Assembly: GCA_021292165.1 (NCBI GenBank) | Contig: CM037880.1 | Coordinates: 207,850,255-207,914,254, forward strand | Direction: 5' to 3' | Length of the DNA stretch: 64,000 nucleotides | Source of the DNA: Shinisaurus crocodilurus | Taxonomy: Eukaryota; Chordata; Lepidosauria; Squamata; Shinisauridae | Part shown: in pieces, positions 11,906 through 24,135 of the stretch | Numbering within the stretch: position 1 is the first letter of the stretch | How the letters are laid out: every line of letters starts with the position of its first letter | Made by a program: the position numbers and the translations under genes | The notes under the pieces: model-generated | Database searches by the model: none | Seen by the model: the letters and a program-made list of their open reading frames with translations, nothing else | What the model was told of the DNA's origin: nothing

Positions 11906-12609
11906 TCCCTGTTGAAAATGGATTAAAAAAAATAAATTATGGAGATACTACAAACATAGTTGTCTCTTTCATGCTCATCTGCAATAGCAACCCCAATTTT
12001 TCCTCACCATTCAGAGAAGGGGCACCAAATAATAATTATAATGATTAAAACTACTAGTTCTATTATCAGCATCACCATAGAATTCCTTAGAATTAAGCAT
12101 TTCTTTTTGTGTTGCTTTTGCTACCACGTCTGCGCTTTAGCTGCTCGCTAACAGTCCAGACCAGCCATGATTAAAATGATTCCTCAGTGGTTTAGCAGGG
12201 AAATAATTCTTTAGCTTTGGGAACATAAGGAGAATGGGGACAGCAAAGGAGATGAAACTGGATGAAAAAGGATCGACTTCAGAGAGGTAAGATTACTAAC
12301 AGGGGCTGAAAGCATCAATGGTGCTCTTGTGAAGCAGCTGTAGGCAAAGTTTCCATTCATGGCTGCTTACCTGATTGGCATGTGTTGAAGGGAATACCAT
12401 TCATCTGTATTTTTGGCATCTGGCCACAAAAATCCCATGTACCTCATATTAAATACTGGAGCCAAAAATTAATTCAGCTAAGCTGCTTATCTGAGATACT
12501 CACTATGCATGTAGTGGCTGAAGTTTCCCAACTATTATTGATCTTATTTCCCATGTTTTTTTCTCTCCCCCATGATATTCCCATTTATAAGAAAACTTTA
12601 TATTAAAAA

Positions 12610-13022
12610 AAAAATTTGGAAACACACATTTTCATTGCAGTTGATTGGTGGGAGCTTCAGGACAGATAAGAGGAAGTACATCTTCACACAGTGCAGAGTT
12701 AAATGATGGAATTTGCTACTGCAAGATGTAATGCTGGCCACCAATTTGGATGGCTTTAAAAGGGGTCTGGACAAATTCCTGAAGGATAAGGCTATCAATG
12801 GCTACCGTACTTGTCCTGATGGCTATATGCTATATGGCTATATGTATCACAAGCAGTATGCCTATGTACACCAGTTGCTAGGGAACATGGGCGGGAGGGT
12901 GCTGTTGCACTCATGTCCTGTTTGTGGGCGTCCTGTGCGCAGCTGGTTGGCCACTGTGTGAACAGAATGCTGGACTAGATGGACCCTTTGGTCTGATCCA
13001 GCATGGTTCTTCTTATGTTCTT
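12610..13022 (+). mobile_element. CR1 3'-terminal fragment
   Basis: It encodes the end of CR1 ORF2 (a degraded stretch with LDGFKRGLDKFLKDKAINGY). The 3' UTR ends tggactagatggaccctttg...cttcttatgttctta. The same subfamily is seen at 54070-55316 (+) and 23938-24120 (-). Confidence 0.8.
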
Positions 13023-13534
13023 ACTAAAATTCAAGGAGAACAAATAGGGCAATGAAGGTCCTTCTTCTGTCAATCAAATAACAGTGTGCCAGAATATTTG
13101 CAATTCAAGTTTTACACTCCAGTACAAAATGTGCGGACTAATACAACAAGTATGTGAGCTTTCCAAAGCTCCCCTTGTACAAGTCCAGATATTTTATGAG
13201 TTTCCCAGAAAAAATACCAGGAAAACCCAGAAAACTTTCTTGAGCCAATTTTGAGGGCTTGACAAGCTCACCCCTTCTGCCAGCCAGCACCCCCCACCCC
13301 AAAAGTTCCCTTAATAAAAGTCCTCTTATGCATGTTTTTAATTTCATCTTACTTACCTGATCCCAACACTTAATGTCCCCATTCCCCTGGTCTGCATGTG
13401 CCACACTTCCTCTCTGTCTAATCTGATTTATGCAAGGCCTTCATCATTACACAATAAAATGTTGTGAAATTAAAATTGTGTCCTGAGTTGCTGTACTGAT
13501 GTAATGGTACTAAGCTTATACTACCAGTTCTTAC

Positions 13535-13968
13535 CTATAAAGCCCTAAATGACTTGGGCCTGGGTATCTGAGAGGCCATCTCTTCTCATATGAACCTGCC
13601 TGGAGACTATGTTCATAATCCAAGGCCCTGGTACATGTCTCACCTTCTAGAGAGATGAGGTTTCTGGGGATCCAAGAGAGGGCCCTCTATGTAGCTTTGC
13701 CCCTGTTGTGGTACTCCCTTCCCAGGGAGGTTAGATCTGCTCTTTTGTTATTGGCCTTTAGACATGTTCTGCCAAGCATTTAGTTATTGAAGCCACTCTG
13801 ATTTTAGAAGCTTTCCCAGTTTTATTGTGATGTATGCAAATTAAGAGTGTTTTAGTTTTGTTTTTCTTGGAATTGTTGTATGTTATTGTTTGTATGGTTT
13901 TATTGTCATTTGCCTTGAGCACTCATGGAGTGGAGAGGTTATTCAGAATACATTAAATAAATAATGAC
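13535..13968 (+). mobile_element. L2-like LINE ORF2 C-terminus and 3' end
   Basis: The frame around ataaagccctaaatgacttg and cccctgttgtggtactccc decodes, with breaks, to the KALNDLGP ... LWYSLP motif of L2-type LINE C-termini. It ends in cattaaataaataatg. Stops and frameshifts abound. Confidence 0.65.
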
Positions 13969-13989
13969 GTGGACTATTTCCGTGGGGTG

Positions 13990-14215
13990 GGGTGACATAG
14001 CTCAGTGGGGTTCGAGCAAATGCATTGCCTGCACAAAATCTTAGATTTGATCTCTAGAATTTCCAATTAAATGGTCCTGGGTAGCTATAGACTGGAAAAA
14101 GGCCCCGACTAAGACTTTGGAGAGCCAATGCCCGCTAGAGCAAACAACAGTGGCGTAGGTGAACCAGTGGCCTGACTGAGTGTACAGTAGGTTGATCTGT
14201 TCTTGGGAGTTTTGC
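13990..14215 (+). mobile_element. tRNA-derived SINE, degenerate
   Basis: tgacatagctcagtggggtt (box A) and agatttgatctctagaattt (eroded box B). The tail shares cctgactgagtgtacagtag with other reptilian SINE bodies. Confidence 0.5.
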
Positions 14216-17200
14216 TGCATGGCCCTATCATGGTATTATGCTTGTGTAAAAAAGCTAGGGATGGGTGATAATTTTGTTTCAGTTTGGTTTTGATAAGAAT
14301 TTACCAAAATTCACAATGTTTTTCATATTCAGGAGAGAAAGAACTTAAGATTTAAAATATTCGAATGCAGGAGAAAGCAAAACTGACAGAGTTGCCCATC
14401 CCTAGCAAGACTCTTCTGCCTGATCTAATTCACAAATTCCTTACACAGCATACCATAGGTTTATGCTGTAAGTCCAAAATGTTAGATATAGTTCTTTAGG
14501 TTATTTCATACAACAGAATGCAGCCTTTTAGCCTAATTCCTGTCACTTTGCCTTCTTTTCTGTATCCAAGGACCAATGGAAATAGAGAAGAAAAGCTGTA
14601 GCCAACCCTGTTTTGTACTACACGTAAATTCTGTTCAGTTTTGTTCTTTTCCTTGGTGTTGCTCAGTATAGAATGTTCTTTTCTGATATTTCTTATGGCA
14701 TTGCCAATCTGATTAGTGCTTACTCAAGAGACCGTGTGGTACTAACATACTGAACATTAAACATTGTTATTTAATTTTTATACTCACTGTGCCTCCCGAA
14801 TAATGTGTCTGAGGCAAACCCAGACTGTGTTGCTATCCCTCCTGCAACATGACTAATATTGTCATATCAAAAACACAAGGCTTAGCAGCAGATGTTTCTT
14901 CTCAAGATTTGCAGCATCCCTGAGCACAAGTCTTTCATTGCAATTTGTACCCAATGCTGGAAATAAAGAGATAAGCCAACTTATTTTGGCCAATAACCAG
15001 ATCATAAGTGCATAAGGGATCTGCAAATAATAATATGTCCTATCAAGTTACACTTCTTCCCAGTGTGGGTATCAAGTCCCTGGTATGGGGTGATGAAACC
15101 CTTCGCTTTCCATCTCAACTCTTGTTCGAGTGAGCCTTTCCTGGTTTGGAGACACCAAGCAGTTCTGCTGCCTCTCTATTTATGCCTTCGCACTGCCAGC
15201 ACCTGCAATGTTGTGCTGGAGAAAGCCTTTCCATGCCATTGTTCCCTTTCTGTGTCACTGCTGTGGGTGGATGAGTTCATCAGGTTCAAGGATAGTTCCT
15301 GTCCCTGGTCCCTTGAGCCCAGTGGCCTTGAGGGTCAGGTCCAAGGAAAACTCTCTTTGCCCACAATTAATCCCTCTGGCCACTCACTTTTTCCTCCTCT
15401 TAACCCTTTCCCTGCATTGCATCCGCTAGTTTTGTGGCCTATTTAAATAAGTGCACTATACTATACTTATACCAGACCCCCCAAAAAACCTTTATGGGTC
15501 TGTCAGTACATTTGGAATTTGAGAGAATAGCATGGGCACTCGCACAAAATGGCAAAGGTGGGATCTGAGGTCTAAAACACAAAACCATTCTTTTGAACTG
15601 GAAGATGGCACTAGAGGGCAGCACTTCGCTTTTCAGGAAGCCAGCTTCCCACTTTAAAAAATGTTGGGATTTAAAAACAAATTAAGACATAAAATAAAAG
15701 TCAGGAGGGAGTGGGAGTCTGGTGGTTGCCATGAAAGGTGTTTGTGGGCAGCACAGCGGAGACCCCAGGTTTACAGCACCCTGCCCTGTAACAAGTCCTA
15801 TCCACAAGTATTGTGTGGAGTAGGCAACAAAACAAAGCAATATGCCCATAGTCTATCAGGGCTATGAAGGTGGCGGTGGCGGGGGATGATATTCAAACCC
15901 AGAAGGTGACAACAAGCCATACTTACACTGAACCATGAACTGGAAGGTGCTGAATAATATGGAAGGTACTGGGAGGCAGGATGCAATGGAGTTAAGTAGC
16001 TACTTGGATTCCACTCCCTGATGGGTCAGCTTGCAAGATACCAGTATTGCCGGTCCACCTGACCAGCCTTGCGCTTTCAGTAAGTTGCAAAGCCACCATT
16101 GGGATTTCATCCAAAGTTAAATTTCTAGGCAAATTTGGGAGTTCCTTTTGAGGTGACACATCTGAGGGCTTTATAGACTTGGAGGCTATTGGAGGTCTTT
16201 TATTTTCTCCACAAAGGTAGGCTCAGAAACACACAAAATAAGAGTATTCTCTTCCAATTTAAATCGTGTTCAGCTAATTGGACACACAAGTTGGGGCACC
16301 AGATTTCCTTTAGACCCCAGATTCCCCCCCCCCCCCTTGATATGATTGATGGTGAAATGTGTTAGCTATCTTCTCATTAGCCAGAGACACTAAGATTTTA
16401 GTGTGATATATTTCATTGCCAAAACCAAATGCTTCAATAATGCATGACCCTGGGAGGACAAGGCCATTAGACAGAATTCTGAAGCAAATCAAAGAGCCGA
16501 TTTCATGGCTTGAGGCATAATGGCCTCCCAAGCCCTTAGCTTATAAATGACAACATGATAGATCTGCTGTGTTTATAACACTACACAGGGAATCAGAGGT
16601 GAGGGAAATGAAGAAACGTAAGTATATGTATCATGTCAGATTTTTTTTTCTAAACCTTTTTCTTCTTCTGTGCAATACTAGGCCTAATGCATAGCTTATC
16701 CTGGTGGTATGGTTACCAAGGGAACACAGGCCTTCTGGTTAACTCCTTCAGTAAAGTAGCAGTCCTATTGTTTGGTCATTTGTAGTGGGCCTCTCCTCAG
16801 TGTCTTGAGCCTCGCCTATTAACTCCTTCCCCTTTCCCAAGGTAAGACTACTTTGGTTTGGGAAAGGGACAGGCCTGGCAGGGAGGATGACAGAGGTGGT
16901 GCTAGGTACTGAGAAGATCTGGGGTGCAGGCCTACAGGACAACAACAAAAAAGCACAAATTTGCATATGCTAATTTACATATGTTCTAAAGTCTCTCTGT
17001 GTGTGTGTGTGTCTTTAAAGGACCCTGTCTCCTCCTAAGGACACTCCTATGTGTACAAAGGGATGTATGGACAGGGGAGAGAGGAGGGCATTTGATTTCA
17101 GAGAGGAAAAAAAAACTTCAAGCAGAAAGATTCAAGCGGGAAGGCAGCAGGAGGTGAAATGAATGTGGGCAAAAGCCAGCTAATCCAAGGGGATCAGATG

Positions 17201-18540
17201 CAACAGAGATCATCAGGGGCCCTGCACCTTTATTTCAGCAAGTGTCCATGGACAGCAGGGTGGTGGGGCAGATGGCCTCTCAGAGATTCAGGGCTCCAAA
17301 TGAAAGATTCGGGGCTCCAGCCCTAGTTGGCCGCCCCCTAACACTGCCTTTGGAGGGTGGAGTAGTGGAAGACTCAGGGTGCAAACCGCATTTCAAGTCA
17401 GACCCAATTTGAAAGGGCCTTGCCTCAATTCAAGATAGGGCTGTATTTCACAAGCAGTGGCGGGTGGGGGTGGGGGGTATATTTTGAGCTGCCCCATTTG
17501 AAGTCCTGCACCATCTCTAGTGTTTTCTGCACTAAGTCCATTACATAGACTGACCCATTAAGATCTGGTTATACTGTGTTGGGTTGTAAATAAGGCATAT
17601 CTCTGTAATCCTGTATTGATTATGTATGTTTGGGAACCTCACTACTACATTTCTGAATTAGGGGAAAGGTTGCATTTTCAAATACTTCAGTCATTCATAA
17701 ACAATTCTAATGTATGAAATGTGTATTACATCTTGTTACACTCAAACTAAGATATGTTTTTTATTTCACAGTGATCTTTTTTTTAATAACATTGTGATAT
17801 AAGGACACTTACAATTTTCATCTTTTATAATTTAGCACATGCTATATTTAAGCCATTACTATGTGGAGGCTACAGAAATAGATGTGTGAAAACATCCCCC
17901 TTTTTAAAGGGAAAAAAAGGCTACATTTCTTTGGCAGCTGGGAAATATCATCATGACTCTATCAAATATTCACATCTCTGTTTAAAGTGGATGCTTATAA
18001 AATCAGGCTAGGATTCTTTTCAAGATTGTTTATTCCCCCCTCATAAAAAAGCACGTTCTGCAGCTTTTACATGCATGTTTGTTTTTTTCTGGGGCAGGGG
18101 GATTCAAACTAAAATACTAGTAAAGCTGAATCTTTTGGATCAAAAGCAGGAAGTTCAGATGATGCATGCATTTTTTTAAAGGTCTTTATTGTTTTCTGGC
18201 TCTGATCTTATGGATATCCAAGAAGTCTACCAAAATCCATGCTGACTAGGATGTCATAATTGGTACAGGTCCAGTTGATGTAACTTTGGCCTCTGCTTGT
18301 CCACTTACAATTGAAACTTTGCAATTCGTACAGCCTGAGGTTGTGTACAAGTGCCCTTGGAGATATACCTACCATGTGTGTGTTTGGCCCTTGGTCTTCC
18401 TGGCTTATAAAAGCGGTTGGGGGTGGGGGGGAATTGCCAATTGGGTAAAGGTGGTAGTGAATGCCTCCTTACAATAAATAAAGTGCAGTCCATCATGCCT
18501 AAAGAGGCAGTGGTGAGAACTTGGTTAAAATAATAACAAT
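14216..18540. other. intron sequence without a supported gene
   Basis: It contains a C-run at about 16325-16336 and a (TG)n run at about 16997-17012. ORFs at 15063-15446 (+) and 15439-15624 (-) have no recognisable domain and no splice context. I see no exon here. Confidence 0.4.
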
Positions 18541-18554
18541 AATAACAACAACAA

Positions 18555-18700
18555 CAACAACCCTGAATCACAGCATATTAGATAATTTCCAGCCAGTCTC
18601 CAGTATTCCATTCTTGGGCAAGGTGTTAGTGCATGTGGTGGCATCTCAGCTCCAGGTGTTTCTATATGAGGTGGATTCTGTATGAGGTGAATTCACTCCA
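18555..18700 (+). pseudogene. L2-like LINE reverse transcriptase fragment
   Basis: gataatttccagccagtctc...ttcttgggcaaggtgttagt decodes to DNFQPVSS, then (with a shift) PFLGKVL, then QLQVFL. This matches the N-terminal RT block NFRPVSNLPFLGKVLE...QLQ of L2/CR1-group LINEs. It is very short and frameshifted. Confidence 0.6.
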
Positions 18701-19344
18701 GCTGTTTTTGGATGAGTTACTGCATCTACAGTATTAAGAAATGTAAAGTATAGAAAAGATATATGAAGCAGCACTTCCTTCCTTTTGCTATTTATTAAAG
18801 TTCTGACTTGCAGGACCTGCGCCATTGTATTGTGTGGGCCGCCTGTGGCTTCAGAATGGATTCGAGAACCCTTGAATTCTCTTCTGCCTGGTAGTCTCTT
18901 TTTATTGGGAGACTCCACGGTTTTCTCTCCTCCTCCACACAGTTCTATTCTTTCCCCCTGCATTTCCAACTTATTTTCCAACCCCCAATCCCTTTTATGT
19001 GGGTTCACAAGACATGCATACCTATCACTCATCTAACATCCTGGCCCACATCTAGGCCCTTCATGTTTCTTCTCCTGTCCTTTAGTATTAGCTTAACTTT
19101 GTCCTGTTGCCCCATCCATTCTATTGACTACCAATTTCCTTATGTCCAGTGGCGCATCCTTCTCACGCTATTCATGATTAGGCACACTTCCAAAATTCCA
19201 GCACAGCCCATTACAAGGCATTTTTGTTCCTTCCTATACACAAATAGTGCTTGGACTTTACAACAGGAGATAAACTGCAACCAAGAGCAGCCCCACAAGA
19301 GCAAGAATGGTCAACCCCAGACCTACAGAGTCTGTTGCTATCCC

Positions 19345-19905
19345 AAGATCATAGAATAGTAGAGTTGGAAGGGGCCTATAAGGCAATTGAGTCCAACCCC
19401 CTGCTCAATGCAGAAATCCAACTCAAAGCTTCCCTGACAGATGGCTGTCCAGCCGCATCTTGAATGCCTCCAGTATGGGAGAGCCCACTACCTCCCTACG
19501 TAATTGGTTCCATTGTTGTATTGCTCTAACAGCCAGGAAGTTTTTCCTGATGTTCAGCTGGAATCTGGCTTCCTGTAACTTGAGCCCATTATTCTGTGTC
19601 CTGCACTCTGGAATGGTTGAGAAGAGATCCTGCCCCTCCTCTGTGTGACAACTTTCAAGTACTTGAACAGCACTATCATATCTCCTTTCAGTCTTCTCTT
19701 CTCTAGGCTAAACATGCCCAGTTCCTTCAGTCTCTCAGCATAGGGCTTTGTTTCCAGTTCCAGATCATCTTTGTTGCCCTCCTCTGAACCCTTCCAGTTT
19801 GTCTGCATCCTTCTTAAAGTGTGGTGCCCAGAACTGGATGCAGTACTCAAGATGAGTAACCAGTGCTGAGTAGAGGGGAACTAGTATTTCACGTGATTTA
19901 GAAAC
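19345..19905 (-). mobile_element. CR1 3'-terminal fragment (ORF2 end and 3' UTR)
   Basis: Read on the minus strand it encodes the CR1 C-terminus ([20 protein letters not shown]) and then the 3' UTR ending in ccttccaactctactattct. It is the same subfamily as the long copy at 39846-44249. Stops and a frameshift show it is dead. Confidence 0.85.
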
Positions 19906-21520
19906 TATGCTTCTATTAACGTAGCATAAAAATTACAGATGTAGCACAAGAAACCACCAAATCATGTTCCCAAATAATCATCCATCAGTGTATACTGTCA
20001 TAAAAAACTACCCATTCTGTAATGCTTATCATTAGCATTGCTGGCCTTCTACATGAGAGCATGAGATGCCCTTGTTTCAAATGTGAAGCCTATATTTACC
20101 ATTCTGGAAATATTTGTGACTCAGGTAAGGAAAAATAAATTATTGATCTCATCAGTCGAAACACATACCCCTTATCTAATTCCTACTAGCATGAAACTTA
20201 GGACTCGGCTGGTAAATTTAATATAGGTACTATTGTCCAATCTTAAACATAGAGTGAAACCCAATTGCTAAGTGACACATTGCTTCTCCTGCAGGTGGAG
20301 GGCAAGGAGCTGAATTATTTTTGTGGTGTTTAAATAGTTTCCTGAACAGATATATTGATTTCCATAATGCCGGAGATGACATAAATTATATTTCATGCTG
20401 GAATTCTGCATGAAGATCTGCATCGCAAGAAAAGTAGACATAATTTATTGTTTTATTTTACGGCTCAGATCGAGACTTAAATGTTACCTTCTAAGCATGT
20501 TCCCATTAAAAACAATCTACATAATCGAATTAAACTAATATAATACTGCCAAGTTAAATAAAAAGAACTATTCTCATAAAAAAGACCAGGATCCCACCAC
20601 TTTTATGCCACTCTTCAGCTAAATTGTGTATTAAAATGCCCATGTGCCAAAAGCACACAAAAAATGAGGCAGGGAACAAGGAAGGAAGAAGCAAGCCTCA
20701 AATACGGCACCTTGATTCATACATGAGACTGCATTTTTTTTTTAAAAGGTGTTAAGGTATTCCTTGCTCCTTTCCTCTTTCACTGGTTTATTGGGGAGTA
20801 GCAGTCCAACACCTGGAGGCCACCACGTTGGGGAGGCTGGTCTATTTCATAGATCCCCAAATATGGTGTTAGGACAGAAGGTATACACTGTTCAGGTATA
20901 CACTATGTCAGACCCATTGAGAGAATTCACAAAGAAGAGAGACATATCAACAGGCTTGGGGATACCCCAAGCGGTTTGCCGAAGTACAAAAAATCTTTAC
21001 GGAAAAAAAGCCTAAGGATGTGCATTCAGAGAACCACCCCAAGACACCAAAGCCAATACACGAATCCCATATTCACATGGGAGTTCTGTAGTTTCATATT
21101 TGGAAGGAGCCTCTGAATCATGCTAGAAGGAGCTCAATTCTTAATTGGTTCAGCAATTCAGTTCACTTATGGTCCAAACATAATTTGAGAATTCTTTTAA
21201 AAATATTTGCTTTTTCCTGAAGATTCTAAATTGTACCTGATTACATTGGTTGTGGTGACAGTTGCACATTATTCATACATTGCCTTAAAATGTAATTCTG
21301 TGCATATTTTGCTGCCAAAGAAATGTTAAGGGAAATTATCTTCAATTCGTAATACATGCAAGGATTCCAGGCTAGACAAATGCATATTCTGAACCAACTT
21401 GGGCAGCATCACTAGCTTGAGTATGTTAGTGTAGGAATATTGAGGAATTTGATCTTTGAGAATTCCAGTATTTACTGATCTGATCTGATCCACACATCTC
21501 AGACTAATATACAACTCACA
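19906..21520. other. intron sequence, nothing recognised
   Basis: AT-rich and partly low complexity. No domain, RNA or named repeat could be supported. Confidence 0.35.
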
Positions 21521-21583
21521 GTGCAAACTTAAGCATGATTACTCAGAAGTAAGTCCACTGAGTTCAATTTGAGAGGAAATGCA
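21521..21583 (+). mobile_element. partial AATCCTATGCA-family element
   Basis: gattactcagaagtaagtcc and actgagttcaatttgagagg match the body of the copies at 50341 and 53937. The right end is lost. Confidence 0.45.
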
Positions 21584-21847
21584 TATATAATTAAATGCAT
21601 ATTTAAATGCATTTTTTTTTCTGTAGTAGACTTTGAAACATTGCAGATTAATGTTTTAAAGTCTACAGAAACAGAAGTAGACAGGATGGAACCAGACCTA
21701 TGGGTGAATACATGCAAAAGTAGCATGGAGCAGAAACAGGTTGATTCTAACATACATAGCTTGGTGTGATACAAAATCTGTACAAATTTAACCAGGACAG
21801 AGGGAGAGGAGAATAAGAATTATAGGATAGGAATTGCAAAATCTAAC

Positions 21848-21895
21848 ATAGATTCATAGATCATAGAGTTGGAAGGGGCCTACAAGGCCATCAAT
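21848..21895 (-). mobile_element. CR1 3'-end snippet
   Basis: gattcatagatcatagagtt followed by ggaaggggcctacaaggcca is the reverse complement of the CR1 terminus. Confidence 0.7.
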
Positions 21896-22028
21896 GTGGC
21901 CAAACAGTAAACCTAACAAGACATACATCTTGTAGCTGAGATCCTGTATTTGATATGGTACCTATAAGTGTCAGCAAGCATGGCAAATAGGAGCTTGGGG
22001 TGATTTGGATTGGGAAAAGCTTATATTG

Positions 22029-22157
22029 CAGGGGTGAGCAATTTGTCTCCAGATGTTGTTACAGTCTCCCATCAGCCCTAGCCAGAATAGCCAATGATGA
22101 AGGAAGATGGGAGCTGTAGTCCAACATCATCTGAATAGCACAGGTTGCCCAACCCTG
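22029..22157. mobile_element. hAT-type palindromic MITE, 129 bp
   Basis: CAGGGGTGAGCAA...GGTTGCCCAACCCTG termini. Internal arms pair: ctcccatcagccctagccag opposite a gatgggagctgtagtccaac arm. Flanks ttatatt/ttatat resemble each other but are offset by two bases, so the TSD is not clean. Confidence 0.65.
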
Positions 22158-22237
22158 GGTTATATTTTTAGCTTTAAAAGGGGGGCAGGTCCATTCATGC
22201 CAAATGATCTAATTAGCCACCCTACTACACTCTTTGC

Positions 22238-22439
22238 CTGGGTTCACACAACATGATATAAGCCACAATGGCTTATAAGCCATGTTAGTTTCAGAGTGGC
22301 TTGTCGTGTTGTCTGAACCCGGCCAGAGTGGCTTGTGCATGGTTAACAGACCATGCTGCTGGGTTCAGACAACATGACAAGACTCTAAAACAAACATGGC
22401 TTATAAGCCACCATGGCTTATCATGCTGTGTGAACCCAG
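22238..22439. mobile_element. nested palindromic MITE, 202 bp
   Basis: The outer TIRs are ctgggttcacacaacatgat and its inverse atcatgctgtgtgaacccag. Inside is a second palindrome built from cttgtcgtgttgtctgaacc and ggttcagacaacatgacaag. No clear TSD. Confidence 0.65.
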
Positions 22440-23937
22440 TCACTGTCTGTCAAGGGCGTAATAACTAGCAGTTCATTCCAGTATTGTATAGTAAAAAGAC
22501 TAAAGTATTTCTGCCTAAAAAATCTGTCATTATATGAGATACCACCAGATGGCATTTTCAAATGGATCTGATTCAACTCATTCAAGGTTGTTTCAAGATC
22601 TCCTTTTCATTTCTTCTGGAAGTTTGCATAATGCATTAGTCATCTTTTGATACTCAGCTTATGGGGTTATTTTGGTTTTGATCACTATACTTGAATGAGT
22701 CCTGCCGTTGATTATTACAGAGCTGCTTATAAGTCATTATTGTGGTTTATTTGTTATATTTGGGTCATATGACCATAATAAATAGTGTGTGTGTGTGTGT
22801 GTGATTATATTGAGAATTCCCCTGTATTAATGGCAATGAAATTACATTTTCCACTCCACCAAGGGGCCCTGCATGTTTCTGCCCCCATTTCCATGTATAC
22901 CATGATATCTAATATACTAATGCTACATTACTATACAAATTAAAATAGAGCTGAAATGCCCCCTCTATCTATTTTGCCACTCCAAGATGGCAACATTTGT
23001 AGGCTACAAAAGTGAGGGTGCATTTAAGGAATTGGGGTGGGGGTGATTTTGGAGGTAAGGAGACAAACCTTCCAAGGAAAAAATGAGAGTGTTTCAGCAA
23101 ACTTTGGCAGATGGGGCAATTTTGGGAGGTAAGGAGACGAATCCATCTTCAGACAGCATCATTCTGAGGGGGTTCTGAGGGAAATGTTGGTGGCCCTTGG
23201 CCACTGGCATAATGACATTAAGGAATTCCAAGAGGAGCTTGTGAAAAAATAAGCCAGGAGGAACTCCACTGCTCCTGCAAAACAGGCGGTGAAACAGGAC
23301 ATTTCAGCCAAAGGTTTTCAATAGACAACTTTCAGCCATGCCCTAAATACACCTCTTTAAAGTAATGTATTTTGCAAAGAGGTCAGCAAGGTGGAGCACA
23401 GCCAATCTAAAATAAGACAATACAACCATAAAACTCATTAACATAATCATTACAGTGGTTTTATATGGAAACCGCTTAGAGAATTTTTAAAATATCTAGC
23501 AGTATAAAAATAGTACAAAATAATGTAAAAGGTTAAATCAATGGTCAGGCCAGAGAAGTGTGCATAGCCATCTGGGGAACACCAGAGGGCCAGATCTAGC
23601 CCCCCCGGGCCTGAGGTTCTGCACCCCTGCTCCACGGAATAGTACAGAGCAGAGACTTCAAACTCTGTACTGGAGTACTCTGGAGTTCCTCAGAATTTAT
23701 CCTGGGTAATTTATTCATCTCACCTTGCATCAGCACCTCGCCCTCCACAGACCCATTTTCCTGCCGATAAGCTGAGCAGCGGGGTGGAAGATCATGTGGA
23801 AGGTAGGTTCAAACCTCATTTCCCATGTGATCTCCCACCCCACACCCATGCTGCTCTGTTACTCTGCAGGAAACAGGGAAAAGGGGCTGTGGGGCCAAGG
23901 AAAGTGGGCAGAGAGGCAAAGGGCTGGATGGCTAAGA
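22440..23937. other. intron sequence with minor repeat scraps
   Basis: (TG)n at about 22785-22803; an L2-like 3' end near 23445-23540 (aaaccgcttagagaattttt); half of a hAT-type MITE near 23570-23632 (ending ttctgcacccctg). No gene. Confidence 0.4.
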
Positions 23938-24120
23938 ACATAAGAGCCATGCTGGATCAGATCAAGGGTTCATCTATTCCAGCATTCTGTTCACACAGTG
24001 GCCAACCAGCTGCCCATGGAATCCCACAAGCAGGACATGCAACAACACCCCCTGCCCATGTTCCCCAGCAACTGAAGTACATAGGCATACTGCCTCTGAT
24101 CCTGGATGATACTCTGATGG
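23938..24120 (-). mobile_element. CR1 3'-end fragment
   Basis: aagaacataagagccatgct followed by ggatcagatcaagggttcat is the reverse complement of the CR1 end seen at 12980-13022 and 55255-55316. Confidence 0.75.
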
Positions 24121-24135
24121 TTGAACCTTGTTCTG

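Noticed and set aside
15063..15446. 127- and 99-codon overlapping ORFs
   Set aside because: Two frames of the same strand are open at once, with no recognisable motif; likely chance.
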